NCBI GenBank assembly: GCA_029946065.1
Contig: JAQSDU010000019.1
Coordinates: 310,001-374,000, forward strand
Reading direction: 5' to 3'
DNA from: Flavobacterium sp.
Lineage (GTDB): Bacteria > Bacteroidota > Bacteroidia > Flavobacteriales > Flavobacteriaceae
DNA length: 64,000 nt
Below are positions 43,030 through 51,527 of this stretch, piece after piece. How positions within the stretch are numbered: position 1 is the stretch's first letter; each line of letters begins with the position of its first letter. The notes beneath the pieces were generated by a model, which saw only the letters and a list, made by a program, of their open reading frames with translations, ran no database searches and was not told the origin of the DNA. The translations under genes were made by a program, and so were the position numbers.

Positions 43030-43065
43030 TTTTGCCACGAATTTCACGAATTAGCACGAATTAAA
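43030..43065 (-). repeat. CACGAATTTCACGAATT-type dispersed repeat
   Basis: GCCACGAATTTCACGAATTA followed by GCACGAATTAAA. A weaker copy is at 43497-43528 (GCCACGAATTTCACGGATTT), related words fill the 43.58-43.81 kb tandem array, and similar words occur in the MITE at 19.4-19.6 kb. Confidence 0.7.
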
Positions 43066-43083
43066 TGCTAACCTTGCTCGTGT

Positions 43084-43452
43084 TTAAATTATTATTCTTT
43101 TATGTTGTAGTGATTTAGTAAAATTGACAATTATTCCAATTTCACTACCGGCGAGTCTGATATAATTTATTGTTTGTGATATATGCTCGTTTAATATTTC
43201 CTTTATGGCTTTTACTTCAAGAATTATTTCGTCATAAACTATAAAGTCAGCATAATATTGATGGGCCAGAATCACATTTTTATAATTCACTGAAAAAGCT
43301 TTTTCTCTTTCGAACGGAATGCCATTACTTTTGAACTCAAATTCCAATGCATCTTTGTAAATGACTTCAGATAATCCCGGACCTAAAATATTATGTATTC
43401 CCATACAAATACCTGCTATTTTATAGTATTCTTCTTTTTTATATAATTCCAT
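43084..43452 (-). CDS. GxxExxY family protein
   Basis: Protein of 122 residues of the GxxExxY family, named for the motif seen here as GPGLSEVIYKDAL (G..E..Y, about 23-35). The remainder keeps the nuclease-like core: YYADFIVYDEIILEVKAI (about 65-82) has the D..ExK spacing of PD-(D/E)XK enzymes, and EHISQTINYIRLAG follows. Cytoplasmic; function unknown, with nuclease activity inferred only from the fold. It lies between two repeat-bearing spacers and may not belong to the flanking operons. Family members are scattered and often found near repeats. Confidence 0.9.
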   Translation of the reverse strand: MELYKKEEYYKIAGICMGIHNILGPGLSEVIYKDALEFEFKSNGIPFEREKAFSVNYKNVILAHQYYADFIVYDEIILEVKAIKEILNEHISQTINYIRLAGSEIGIIVNFTKSLQHKRIII

Positions 43453-43576
43453 TTGGCGTGTATTTTTTTATTTTGGTTTTTATTTTTGCTTATTTTTTTG
43501 CCACGAATTTCACGGATTTCCACAAATTAAATATTTTGATTTAATAATTATTGCTCTTTTAATATTAAAAAAGCCT

Positions 43577-43811
43577 GAAAATTCGTGGCCAATAATCTAA
43601 CTCCAATTACTATTAAAACACAAAAAATTCGTGCTAATTCGTGAAACTCGTGGCAAATAAATTTAATTCCTATCGCTATTAAAACACTAAAAATTCGCGC
43701 TAATTCGTGAAATTTGTGGCAAATAAATTTAATTCATATCGCTATTAAAACACCAAAAATTCGCGCTAATTCGTGAAATTCGTGGCGAATAAATTTAATT
43801 CATATCGCTAT
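43577..43811 (-). repeat. 66-bp tandem repeat array that includes the miaB 3' end
   Basis: Three full units with a 66-bp period (ATTCG at 43627, 43693 and 43759) plus a partial unit from about 43577. Each unit contains GCGCTAATTCGTGAAAT-like sequence and ends in TTAATTCATATCGCTAT, which in the last unit is the final codons and stop of miaB (43795-43811). Copies at 43729-43745 and 43663-43679 are identical and one base different. The remaining spacer 43453-43576 contains another CACGAATT repeat and no gene. Confidence 0.9.
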
Positions 43812-45243
43812 ACCCAACCGCTTCTCCAATCAAAGTTCCGCTAGTGCAACTATTAATTTTTACATTTACAAAATCTCCAATCTTATAGTTTTCTTTTGGG
43901 AAAACAACGGTGATACTTTGTGAATTGCGACCAGACCAGTCATTTTCAGATTTTTTGGAAGCTTTTTCTATCAAAACCTCCATCGTTTTCCCGACAAATT
44001 CTTGTGTGCGAAAACCACTGTGTTTTCTTTGTAAATCGACTATTTCTTGCAATCGACGCAGTTTTGTCGGTTCCGGCACATCGTCTTCCATTTTTCTTCC
44101 TGCCAATGTTCCCGGACGTTCAGAATAGGCATACATATAACCGAAACTATATTTTACATATTCCATTAAGTCTAAAGTTGCCTGATGGTCTTCTTCTGTT
44201 TCTGTCGGAAAACCGGCAATCATATCCTGTGTAATGCTACAGTCGGGAATGATAGCGTTTATTTTGTCAATCAAAGCCATATACTCTTCACGAGTATGAA
44301 GCCTGTTCATTTCCTTTAGAATTCTGTTGCTGCCCGATTGTACCGGCAAATGGATATGGTTGCAGATATTGTCATATTTCGCAATCACATGTAAAATACT
44401 CTCGTGCATGTCCTGTGGATTCGAAGTCGAGAAACGGATGCGCATCTTAGGAAACCCTTCGGCAACCATTGAAAGTAACTGTTCAAAGTCAACAGCGGTA
44501 GCTTTTTGCATGTCACTGGCTTTTTCGAAATCTTTCTTGAGTCCGCCGCCGTACCACAAATAACTATCAACATTTTGCCCTAGAAGCGTAATTTCTTTAT
44601 AACCGCCATCGCTCAGATTTTGAATTTCTGCCATGATACTTTGAGGTTCGCGGCTGCGTTCACGACCTCTCGTGAAAGGAACTACGCAAAACGTACACAT
44701 ATTATCGCAGCCTCTTGTGATTGAAACGAAGGCAGTTACACCATTGCTCATCAATCGTACGGGGGAAATATCGCCGTAAGTTTCGTCTTTGGACAAAATA
44801 ACATTGATGGCATCGCGACCTTCTTCAACTTCTTGCAATAAATTCGGTAAATCTTTATAAGCATCAGGACCAACCACGAGATCAACGATTTTTTCTTCTT
44901 CTAAAAACTGGCTTTTGAGGCGTTCTGCCATACAGCCCAGCACGCCGACTTTCATTTTCGGATTCACGGTGCGTTTGACGGCATTGTATTTTTCTAGGCG
45001 TTTGCGAACGGTTTGTTCTGCTTTGTCACGAATGGAGCAGGTGTTTACTAAAACCAAGTCGGCTTCTTCGAGAATATTTGTAGTGTTATAACCGCCTTCC
45101 GATAAAATCGAAGCAACGACTTCACTGTCCGAAAAGTTCATCGCACAGCCGTAACTCTCTATAAAAAGTTTTTTTTTGTTTTCTGGTTTGTGTTCCAAAA
45201 TGAGGCTTTCGCCTTGTTTGCTTTCTTCAATAACTTTCTCCAT
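43795..45243 (-). CDS. miaB: tRNA-2-methylthio-N6-dimethylallyladenosine synthase
   Basis: Radical-SAM methylthiotransferase of 482 residues that adds the methylthio group to i6A37 in tRNAs reading UNN codons. Order: N-terminal UPF0004 domain with the cysteines of one cluster (ESYGCAMNFSDSE, VNTCSIRDKAEQ and VGVLGCMAERL), radical-SAM core with CXXXCXXC in GCDNMCTFCVVPFTRGRERS, and a C-terminal TRAM domain (about 415-478). Both cluster sets are intact. A minus-strand -7 element lies 26 bp upstream. The last five codons and stop are duplicated in the downstream 66-bp tandem array. Confidence 0.98.
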   Translation of the reverse strand: MEKVIEESKQGESLILEHKPENKKKLFIESYGCAMNFSDSEVVASILSEGGYNTTNILEEADLVLVNTCSIRDKAEQTVRKRLEKYNAVKRTVNPKMKVGVLGCMAERLKSQFLEEEKIVDLVVGPDAYKDLPNLLQEVEEGRDAINVILSKDETYGDISPVRLMSNGVTAFVSITRGCDNMCTFCVVPFTRGRERSREPQSIMAEIQNLSDGGYKEITLLGQNVDSYLWYGGGLKKDFEKASDMQKATAVDFEQLLSMVAEGFPKMRIRFSTSNPQDMHESILHVIAKYDNICNHIHLPVQSGSNRILKEMNRLHTREEYMALIDKINAIIPDCSITQDMIAGFPTETEEDHQATLDLMEYVKYSFGYMYAYSERPGTLAGRKMEDDVPEPTKLRRLQEIVDLQRKHSGFRTQEFVGKTMEVLIEKASKKSENDWSGRNSQSITVVFPKENYKIGDFVNVKINSCTSGTLIGEAVGYSDMN

Positions 45244-45268
45244 ATAATAACTTGCTCAATCGCGATTG

Positions 45269-45276
45269 CAAATATA
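45269..45276 (-). promoter_or_regulatory. miaB: Putative -7 element of miaB
   Basis: TATATTTG on the minus strand (exact TANNTTTG), 25 bp before the ATG; a TTG lies 21 bp further upstream. Confidence 0.6.
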
Positions 45277-45517
45277 AGGCTATTTGTTGCAATATGACAA
45301 GATGGCAGTTGGGGTTTAACAAATCTTTTAATTAGAAATGCCTGTCCAGATTTATTTTGAATAAACGCAATGAAAAAAAGTTTTCCGAAAAACTGAGCAA
45401 AGAGTGCTTTGAAAATTTTGCGTAAATCTTTGTGAACTTTGTGGGAAATTTTCTCAATGATGACCTTCAGAATTCCGTCCCCAAAAATAAAAAATATCAG
45501 AATCTAAAAAAAAAATA
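45277..45517. other. Gene-free divergent region between miaB and topA
   Basis: No gene. AT-rich, with a word common in flavobacterial spacers, AATCTTTGTGAACTTTGTGG (45425-45444). No strong hairpin was found. Confidence 0.5.
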
Positions 45518-45525
45518 TACTTTTG
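45518..45525 (+). promoter_or_regulatory. topA: Putative -7 element of topA
   Basis: TACTTTTG, exact TANNTTTG, 19 bp before the topA ATG, after a long A run. Confidence 0.6.
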
Positions 45526-45544
45526 CGACACAAACAACAGCAAC

Positions 45545-48064
45545 ATGGCAAAGAATTTAGTGATAGTGGAGTCGCCCGCAAAGGCAAAAACGATTGAGAA
45601 ATTTCTGGGCAGCGATTATCAGGTAGAGTCAAGCTACGGGCATATTGCCGACCTCCCGTCAAAGGAAATCGGTGTCGACGTCGAGAACGGGTTTAAACCC
45701 AGATACGAAGTTTCCCCGGACAAAAAAGCACTCGTTAGTAAACTCAGAACACTTTCCAAAAATGCCGATATGGTCTGGCTGGCAAGTGATGAGGACCGCG
45801 AAGGAGAAGCTATTTCTTGGCATCTTGCCGAAGAATTAAAACTCGATAAAAGCAAAACCAAAAGAATTGTTTTTCACGAAATCACCAAATCTGCCATTCT
45901 AAAAGCAATTGAAAATCCAAGGGAAATCAATTACGATCTTGTCAACGCACAACAAGCCAGAAGGGTTTTAGACAGGTTGGTAGGTTATGAACTTTCTCCG
46001 GTTTTATGGCGTAAAGTGAAAGGTGGACTTTCTGCCGGACGCGTGCAATCCGTTTCCGTAAGGCTTATCGTAGAACGCGAGCGCGAAATTCAGGAGTTCA
46101 AAGCTGTTGCTACTTATTCTGTTGTTGCAGAATTTACCAACGAAGCGGGAAAAACCTTGAAAGCCAGACTTCCGAAAAATTTTAATACAAAAAAAGAAGC
46201 CGAAGATTTTCTTAATAAAAATATCGGATCTATATATAAGGTATCGGATTTAGAAACAAAACCTACCAAAAAATCGCCCGCAGCGCCATTTACAACGTCA
46301 ACCTTGCAACAGGAAGCCGCGAGAAAATTGTATTTACCGGTTGGTATTACGATGCAATTGGCGCAAAGATTATATGAAGCTGGACTCATCACTTATATGA
46401 GAACCGACAGCGTGAATCTTTCGCAGGAAGCCATGGGTGCGGCACAAGCCGAAATCGTAAAATCGTATGGCAAGGAATTTTCCAAACCACGAACTTTCGT
46501 TACCAAAAGCAAAGGAGCACAGGAAGCCCACGAGGCGATTCGCCCAACGGACATGTCAAGACACACGGTAAATATCGACCGCGATCAGGCACGTTTGTAT
46601 GATTTGATATGGAAAAGAACATTAGCATCTCAAATGAGCGATGCTGAACTCGAAAGGACCAATGTTAAGATTGAAGCTAATAACCACAGTGAAATTTTTA
46701 CCGCAACCGGCGAAGTTTTATTGTTCGAAGGTTTCTTGAAAGTCTATCTCGAAGGACATGACGATGACGAAGAGGAACAAGAAGGCATGCTTCCGGCTTT
46801 AAAAGTCAACGAGAGATTACAGAACAACTATATCACGGCAACCGAAAGATATTCGCGTCCGTCAGCAAGATATACCGAAGCTTCTCTGGTAAAAAAATTA
46901 GAGGAATTAGGCATCGGAAGACCGTCAACCTATGCGCCGACCATTTCTACCATCATCAACAGGAATTATGTGGAGAAAGGGAATTTGGAAGGGCAGGAGC
47001 GGAATTATACACAACTTACGCTACAATCCGGAAAAGTCGGCGAAAAGTTATTGAAGGAAAATACTGGTTCAGACAAAGGCAAACTCGTTCCGACAGATAT
47101 CGGCACCATCGTGACTGATTTCCTTGTAAAGAATTTCGGCAACATCCTCGATTATAATTTCACTGCGAAAGTAGAACAAGATTTTGACGAAATCGCCGAA
47201 GGGAATGTCAATTGGGCTCACATGATGAAGGAGTTTTACGATAAATTCCACCCAAATGTCAAAGAAGTCGAAGCCAATGCCGAACGCGAAAGCGGTGAAA
47301 GGATTTTAGGGAAAGACCCGAAAACAGGAAAGCCGGTAAGCGTTCGTTTAGGAAAATTCGGCCCGATGGCGCAAATTGGCGAACCGGACGATGAAGAGAA
47401 ACAATTCGCAAGTCTAAGACCAGAGCAAAATATTGGGACCATTTCCTTAGAAGAAGCGCTGAACTTATTCCTGCTCCCTAAAAATTTGGGTATATATAAA
47501 GGAGAAGAAGTTGAAGTTAGTAACGGTCGTTACGGACCGTATGTGCGTCACGGAAGTGTGTTCATTTCATTGCCAAGAGGGGAGGAGCCTTTAGATGTTG
47601 CCATGGAGCGCGCGCAAATTCTCATTGATGAGAAAGCAAAAGCCGATGCGCCAATTGCCCATTATAAAAATGAAGCGGTACAGAAAGGTGTTGGTCGTTT
47701 CGGACCTTTCATCAAATGGAACGGATTGTTCATCAATGTAAGCAAAAAATACAATTTCGATAACTTGTCACAATCCGATGTCGAGGAATTGATTGAAGAC
47801 AAATTGCAAAAAGAAATCGACAAGGTCATTCACGACTGGAAAGAAGATGGTATTTTGGTGGAAAAAGCCCGTTGGGGACGTTCAGTTATAACCAAAGGCA
47901 AAATCAAAATTGAACTCAGTAAAGATGTCGATGCTACAAAACTGACGCTCGATCAGGTCAAGGAAATGATTGAGAAGAAAGCACCAGCCAAGAAAACTGT
48001 TGCAAAAAAGCCTGCAGCGAAAAAAGCGCCAGCTAAAAAAACTGCAACCGCTAAAAAGAAATAA
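45545..48064 (+). CDS. topA: DNA topoisomerase I (type IA)
   Basis: Relaxes negative supercoils by transient single-strand cleavage; 839 residues. Starts with the TOPRIM domain, LVIVESPAKAKTIEKFLG with the catalytic Glu and SDEDREGEAISWHL with the DxD metal site. The central domain contains AQQARRVLDRLVGYELSP and the active-site tyrosine in GLITYMRTDSVNLS (about 282). GIGRPSTYAPTISTI follows. Instead of four-cysteine zinc ribbons, the C-terminus carries repeated TopoI C-terminal domains (RLGKFGPMAQIG, NGRYGPYVRHG, GVGRFGPFIKWNG) and a Lys/Ala-rich tail (KKAPAKKTVAKKPAAKKAP), as in Bacteroidota. It is followed after 3 bp by the degenerate arginase-fold gene and then gldKLMN. Confidence 0.98.
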   Translation: MAKNLVIVESPAKAKTIEKFLGSDYQVESSYGHIADLPSKEIGVDVENGFKPRYEVSPDKKALVSKLRTLSKNADMVWLASDEDREGEAISWHLAEELKLDKSKTKRIVFHEITKSAILKAIENPREINYDLVNAQQARRVLDRLVGYELSPVLWRKVKGGLSAGRVQSVSVRLIVEREREIQEFKAVATYSVVAEFTNEAGKTLKARLPKNFNTKKEAEDFLNKNIGSIYKVSDLETKPTKKSPAAPFTTSTLQQEAARKLYLPVGITMQLAQRLYEAGLITYMRTDSVNLSQEAMGAAQAEIVKSYGKEFSKPRTFVTKSKGAQEAHEAIRPTDMSRHTVNIDRDQARLYDLIWKRTLASQMSDAELERTNVKIEANNHSEIFTATGEVLLFEGFLKVYLEGHDDDEEEQEGMLPALKVNERLQNNYITATERYSRPSARYTEASLVKKLEELGIGRPSTYAPTISTIINRNYVEKGNLEGQERNYTQLTLQSGKVGEKLLKENTGSDKGKLVPTDIGTIVTDFLVKNFGNILDYNFTAKVEQDFDEIAEGNVNWAHMMKEFYDKFHPNVKEVEANAERESGERILGKDPKTGKPVSVRLGKFGPMAQIGEPDDEEKQFASLRPEQNIGTISLEEALNLFLLPKNLGIYKGEEVEVSNGRYGPYVRHGSVFISLPRGEEPLDVAMERAQILIDEKAKADAPIAHYKNEAVQKGVGRFGPFIKWNGLFINVSKKYNFDNLSQSDVEELIEDKLQKEIDKVIHDWKEDGILVEKARWGRSVITKGKIKIELSKDVDATKLTLDQVKEMIEKKAPAKKTVAKKPAAKKAPAKKTATAKKK

Positions 48065-48067
48065 AAG

Positions 48068-49219
48068 ATGGGATTTGACTTTCTTTCGCCATTAGACAAT
48101 GATTTTATCGGATTCATAGCCGAACTTTCCTCTCAGCAATTGGGAAGCAAAGTGGTGCTACATTCTGAAAAGGATTTTCCGGATACAGAAAAGATACAGC
48201 TTGCCATTGTGGGCGTTTTGGACAATCGGGGCGATGATACGCAATTTGAGGAGGTAAATTTAGATGCCATTCGCCGCGAATTTTATAGCCTTTTCCCTGG
48301 AAATTGGTATGCATCGATTGCCGATTTGGGTAATATTGAAGCCGGTAACTCCATCGAAGATACCTATTTCGCGCTGCAAATGGTAATAGCGGAATTGATC
48401 AAGAAAAAAATCGTCCCAATCGTTCTCGGAGGTTCACAGGATTTAACATATGCCATGTACCGTGCTTATGACGGATTGGAACAAATGGTCAATTTGGTAG
48501 CCATCGACAGCAAGTTTGATTTCGGAAAGCCGGAAGAAGCGATAAGCGCAGGTTCTTACCTCTCAAAAATCATAATTGAAGAGCCGAATAACCTTTTTAA
48601 TTACAGTAATATTGGCTATCAGACCTATTATAACGCTCAGGAAGAGATCGATTTGATAGAGAAATTATTTTTTGATGCCTATCGACTTGGAGAAATAGGC
48701 AATAATATATCGATTTCGGAGCCGGTTTTCAGAGATGCCGACATAATAAGCCTAGATTTAACAGCAATAAAATCTTGTGATTCAGGTAATTTTATTACTT
48801 TTACGCCGAACGGATTTAACGGAAAAGAAATATGTTCTTTATCTCGTTATGCAGGAATCAGTGATAAAGTTTCGTTATTTGGGATTTTTAATCACAATAA
48901 TTCAAAACAAGAGTCCATTTTAGTAGCCCAGATTATCTGGTATTTTATTGAGGGCTTCCAATATCGTTCAAAAGAGTATCCTTTCGGAAGCAAGGATAAT
49001 TACATAAAATACATAGTGCCACTTGAAGATGAGCAACTTGTGTTTTATAAGAGTGATAAAACAGAGCGTTGGTGGATTGAAATACCGTTTATTTCAAATG
49101 TTAATAATAAATTAAAAAGAAATACGTTATTACCATGTTCACACGAAGATTATCTAGCAGCGTGTAATAATGAATTGCCAGAACGCTGGTGGAAGGCACA
49201 AAGAAAAAATGTAATATAA
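48068..49219 (+). CDS. Arginase/formimidoylglutamase-fold protein with degenerate metal site
   Basis: Protein of 383 residues with the ureohydrolase fold by position of its motifs, but three of six metal ligands are changed. The GGxHD motif reads GGSQD (His to Gln, residue 124), DAHxD reads DSKFD (147-151, His to Lys) and SxDxD reads SLDLT (228-232, second Asp to Thr). Hydrolysis of formimidoylglutamate is therefore unlikely despite the usual annotation. The C-terminal region has aromatic residues and an RWWK motif (ELPERWWKAQRK). It begins 3 bp after topA and ends 144 bp before gldK, a position I recall as conserved in gliding flavobacteria, so a structural or regulatory role with the gliding/T9SS genes is plausible but unproved. 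Confidence 0.85.
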   Translation: MGFDFLSPLDNDFIGFIAELSSQQLGSKVVLHSEKDFPDTEKIQLAIVGVLDNRGDDTQFEEVNLDAIRREFYSLFPGNWYASIADLGNIEAGNSIEDTYFALQMVIAELIKKKIVPIVLGGSQDLTYAMYRAYDGLEQMVNLVAIDSKFDFGKPEEAISAGSYLSKIIIEEPNNLFNYSNIGYQTYYNAQEEIDLIEKLFFDAYRLGEIGNNISISEPVFRDADIISLDLTAIKSCDSGNFITFTPNGFNGKEICSLSRYAGISDKVSLFGIFNHNNSKQESILVAQIIWYFIEGFQYRSKEYPFGSKDNYIKYIVPLEDEQLVFYKSDKTERWWIEIPFISNVNNKLKRNTLLPCSHEDYLAACNNELPERWWKAQRKNVI

Positions 49220-49363
49220 TTGAAGTTATCCCTATGAAAATTAGAATTATAACATTCAATTTCACATTTTTTTAAGTTTTTGTTACTAAAAAAATTGTTT
49301 TTTAGAAAAATAATAAATAGGTTTACGCCCTTAAATTAAGAATACATTATAACCCAAATTTAT

Positions 49364-50779
49364 ATGAAGAAGTTCATTGCATTTGCAGCATTATCGTCAT
49401 TATTGTTTAGCTGTGGTTCAAGCGATAAAGGGGAGCTCGTAGGAGTTAAAGGAAAGAAATGGCATCCAGAAAAGCCGTTTGGAATGACTTTAGTTCCGGG
49501 TGGCGCCTATATTATGGGTAAATCAGATGATGATTTGGCCGCTATCGGAGATGCTCCAACCAAAACAGTTACAGTTCGTTCTTTCTATATGGATGAAACG
49601 GAAATTACCAATAGTGAATACCGACAGTTTGTAGAATGGGTTAAAGACTCAACTATCAGGGTGCGTCTTGCTATTTTAGCAGATGAAGTTGGTGGTGGTG
49701 CGCCAGCGGCCGGAGGTGGTGGAACTAAGAAAAGTGGGAAATCTGGTGGAAGCATTGGTGACTACGCGTTTAACGATGCAGATCCAGCAAAAATGACGCC
49801 TTACGACAAATACATGTACGAGAACTACTATAGTGTAGGTACTGACGACGACATGTATGCCGGAAGAAAACTAAACAAAAAAGTAAAATTAATTACCAGT
49901 ACAGCTAAATATCCAGATGAATATTATACGGAAGTTATGGATTCTATGTACATTCCCGTTGCTGAATCTTATAATGGTCTCAGAACGATTGATGTTTCCA
50001 AATTAAAATTCCGTTATTCTTGGATGGATATTGGTGCTGCGGCCAAAGCAAAAGTTGGTAAAAGAAAAGAATTTATCAAGACAGAACAGGTAACTATTTA
50101 TCCTGATACAACAACATGGATTAAAGATTTCGCTTATTCTTATAATGAGCCAATGCACAATGATTATTTCTGGCACCAAGCTTACAGCGAATATCCTGTA
50201 GTTGGGGTGAACTGGAAACAAGCAAAAGCATTTTGTGCTTGGAGAACGTTGAATAAAAATACTTATGTAAAATCTAAAAAGAAACACCAAGATCTTGTTA
50301 ACTCATTCCGTCTTCCAACGGAAGCAGAATGGGAATATGCTGCAAGAGGCGGGTTGGCATCTGCGACTTATCCTTGGGGTGGTCCTTATGCGAAAAGCGA
50401 CAGAGGTTGTTTCTTGGCAAATTTCAAACCTAACAGAGGGGATTATGCGGCGGACGGTGCTTTATATACTGTTGAAGCAAAATCTTACGATCCAAATGGA
50501 TACAACCTGTACAATATGGCAGGAAATGTTTCAGAATGGACGGATTCTTCTTATGATGCAGGCGCCTATGAGTATGTTTCTACAATGAACCCGAATGTGC
50601 CAGATCAGAAAAACCAACGTAAAGTAGTAAGAGGTGGTTCTTGGAAAGATGTTTCTTATTACCTACAAGTAAGTACTCGTGATTTTGAATACGCTGATAC
50701 AGCAAGAAGTTATATCGGTTTCAGAACGGTACAAGATTATATGGGTTTATCGAATACTGCGAATCAACCCGGAAAATAA
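49364..50779 (+). CDS. gldK: Gliding motility lipoprotein GldK
   Basis: Outer-membrane lipoprotein of 471 residues and part of the GldK-GldN ring of the type IX secretion system. The lipoprotein signal is MKKFIAFAALSSLLFSC. A formylglycine-generating-enzyme-like (SUMF1) fold covers most of the chain: MTLVPGGAYIMGKSDDDLAA, MDETEITNSEYRQFVEWV, FRLPTEAEWEYAARGG (about 310), NMAGNVSEWTDSSYD and VRGGSWKDVSYYL near the C-terminus. A glycine-rich insertion (GGGAPAAGGGGTKKSGKSGG, about 107-126) interrupts it. The catalytic cysteines of true sulfatase-modifying enzymes are absent, as expected. First gene of gldKLMN. Confidence 0.97.
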   Translation: MKKFIAFAALSSLLFSCGSSDKGELVGVKGKKWHPEKPFGMTLVPGGAYIMGKSDDDLAAIGDAPTKTVTVRSFYMDETEITNSEYRQFVEWVKDSTIRVRLAILADEVGGGAPAAGGGGTKKSGKSGGSIGDYAFNDADPAKMTPYDKYMYENYYSVGTDDDMYAGRKLNKKVKLITSTAKYPDEYYTEVMDSMYIPVAESYNGLRTIDVSKLKFRYSWMDIGAAAKAKVGKRKEFIKTEQVTIYPDTTTWIKDFAYSYNEPMHNDYFWHQAYSEYPVVGVNWKQAKAFCAWRTLNKNTYVKSKKKHQDLVNSFRLPTEAEWEYAARGGLASATYPWGGPYAKSDRGCFLANFKPNRGDYAADGALYTVEAKSYDPNGYNLYNMAGNVSEWTDSSYDAGAYEYVSTMNPNVPDQKNQRKVVRGGSWKDVSYYLQVSTRDFEYADTARSYIGFRTVQDYMGLSNTANQPGK

Positions 50780-50833
50780 CAAATTAAACCAACTTTATTA
50801 AACTATCTAAATTAACAAAAAAACAATTTTATT

Positions 50834-51478
50834 ATGGCAATTTTAAGCAAAAAAGCAATGAATTTCGCTTACGGTATGGGAGCAGCGGTTGTAATCGTAG
50901 GAGCATTATTCAAAATTATTCACTTTGAACTTGGTCCATTGACAGGAAACGTAATGCTTACGATTGGTCTTGTTACAGAAGCTTTGATTTTTGCATTATC
51001 AGCATTTGAACCAGTTGACAATGAATTAGATTGGTCATTAGTATATCCTGAATTAGCAGGAGGACAAGCTAAAGAAAAAGGGAAAAAAGAAGATCCAAAA
51101 GATGCTCAAGGTATGTTGTCACAGAAATTAGACGCAATGCTTAAAGAAGCAAAAGTAGATGGTGAATTGATGGCTAGCTTAGGGAACAGCATTAAAAATT
51201 TCGAATCAGCTGCTAAAGGAATTTCTCCTGCTGCTGACGGAATTGCTGCTACTAAAAAATATAGCGAAGAATTGTCCATGGCTGCTGCACAAATGGAATC
51301 ATTGAACAGCTTGTACAAGGTACAATTGGAAAGTGCTGCAAGAAATGCTGACGCAAACAAAGAAATCGCTGATAACGCTAGCAAATTAAAAGACCAAATG
51401 CAATCTATGACTGCAAACATTGCTTCTTTGAACAATGTTTATGGTGGTATGCTTTCTGCAATGAACAACAAAGGATAA
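50834..51478 (+). CDS. gldL: Gliding motility protein GldL
   Basis: Inner-membrane motor protein of 214 residues. Two transmembrane helices, FAYGMGAAVVIVGALFKIIHF (about 10-30, shown as the first 20) and NVMLTIGLVTEALIFALSAF (about 38-57), include the acidic residue in TEALIF that is thought to carry protons. A conserved FEPVDNELDWSLVYPEL follows, then a long cytoplasmic helical tail rich in A, K and N. Together with GldM it forms the proton-driven rotary motor that powers secretion and gliding. It starts 54 bp after gldK and ends 49 bp before gldM. Confidence 0.97.
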   Translation: MAILSKKAMNFAYGMGAAVVIVGALFKIIHFELGPLTGNVMLTIGLVTEALIFALSAFEPVDNELDWSLVYPELAGGQAKEKGKKEDPKDAQGMLSQKLDAMLKEAKVDGELMASLGNSIKNFESAAKGISPAADGIAATKKYSEELSMAAAQMESLNSLYKVQLESAARNADANKEIADNASKLKDQMQSMTANIASLNNVYGGMLSAMNNKG

Positions 51479-51527
51479 TTAGTTTCAGACTATATTTTAA
51501 ATCAACTAACAAACTAATTAGAAAAAA

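Noticed and set aside
43577..43811. CRISPR array or direct-repeat origin
   Set aside because: The 66-bp units are near-identical throughout with no variable spacers, and the unit includes the miaB gene tail, so tandem duplication explains it.
48068..49219. Active formimidoylglutamase of histidine degradation
   Set aside because: Three of six metal ligands are replaced and no other histidine-degradation gene is near.
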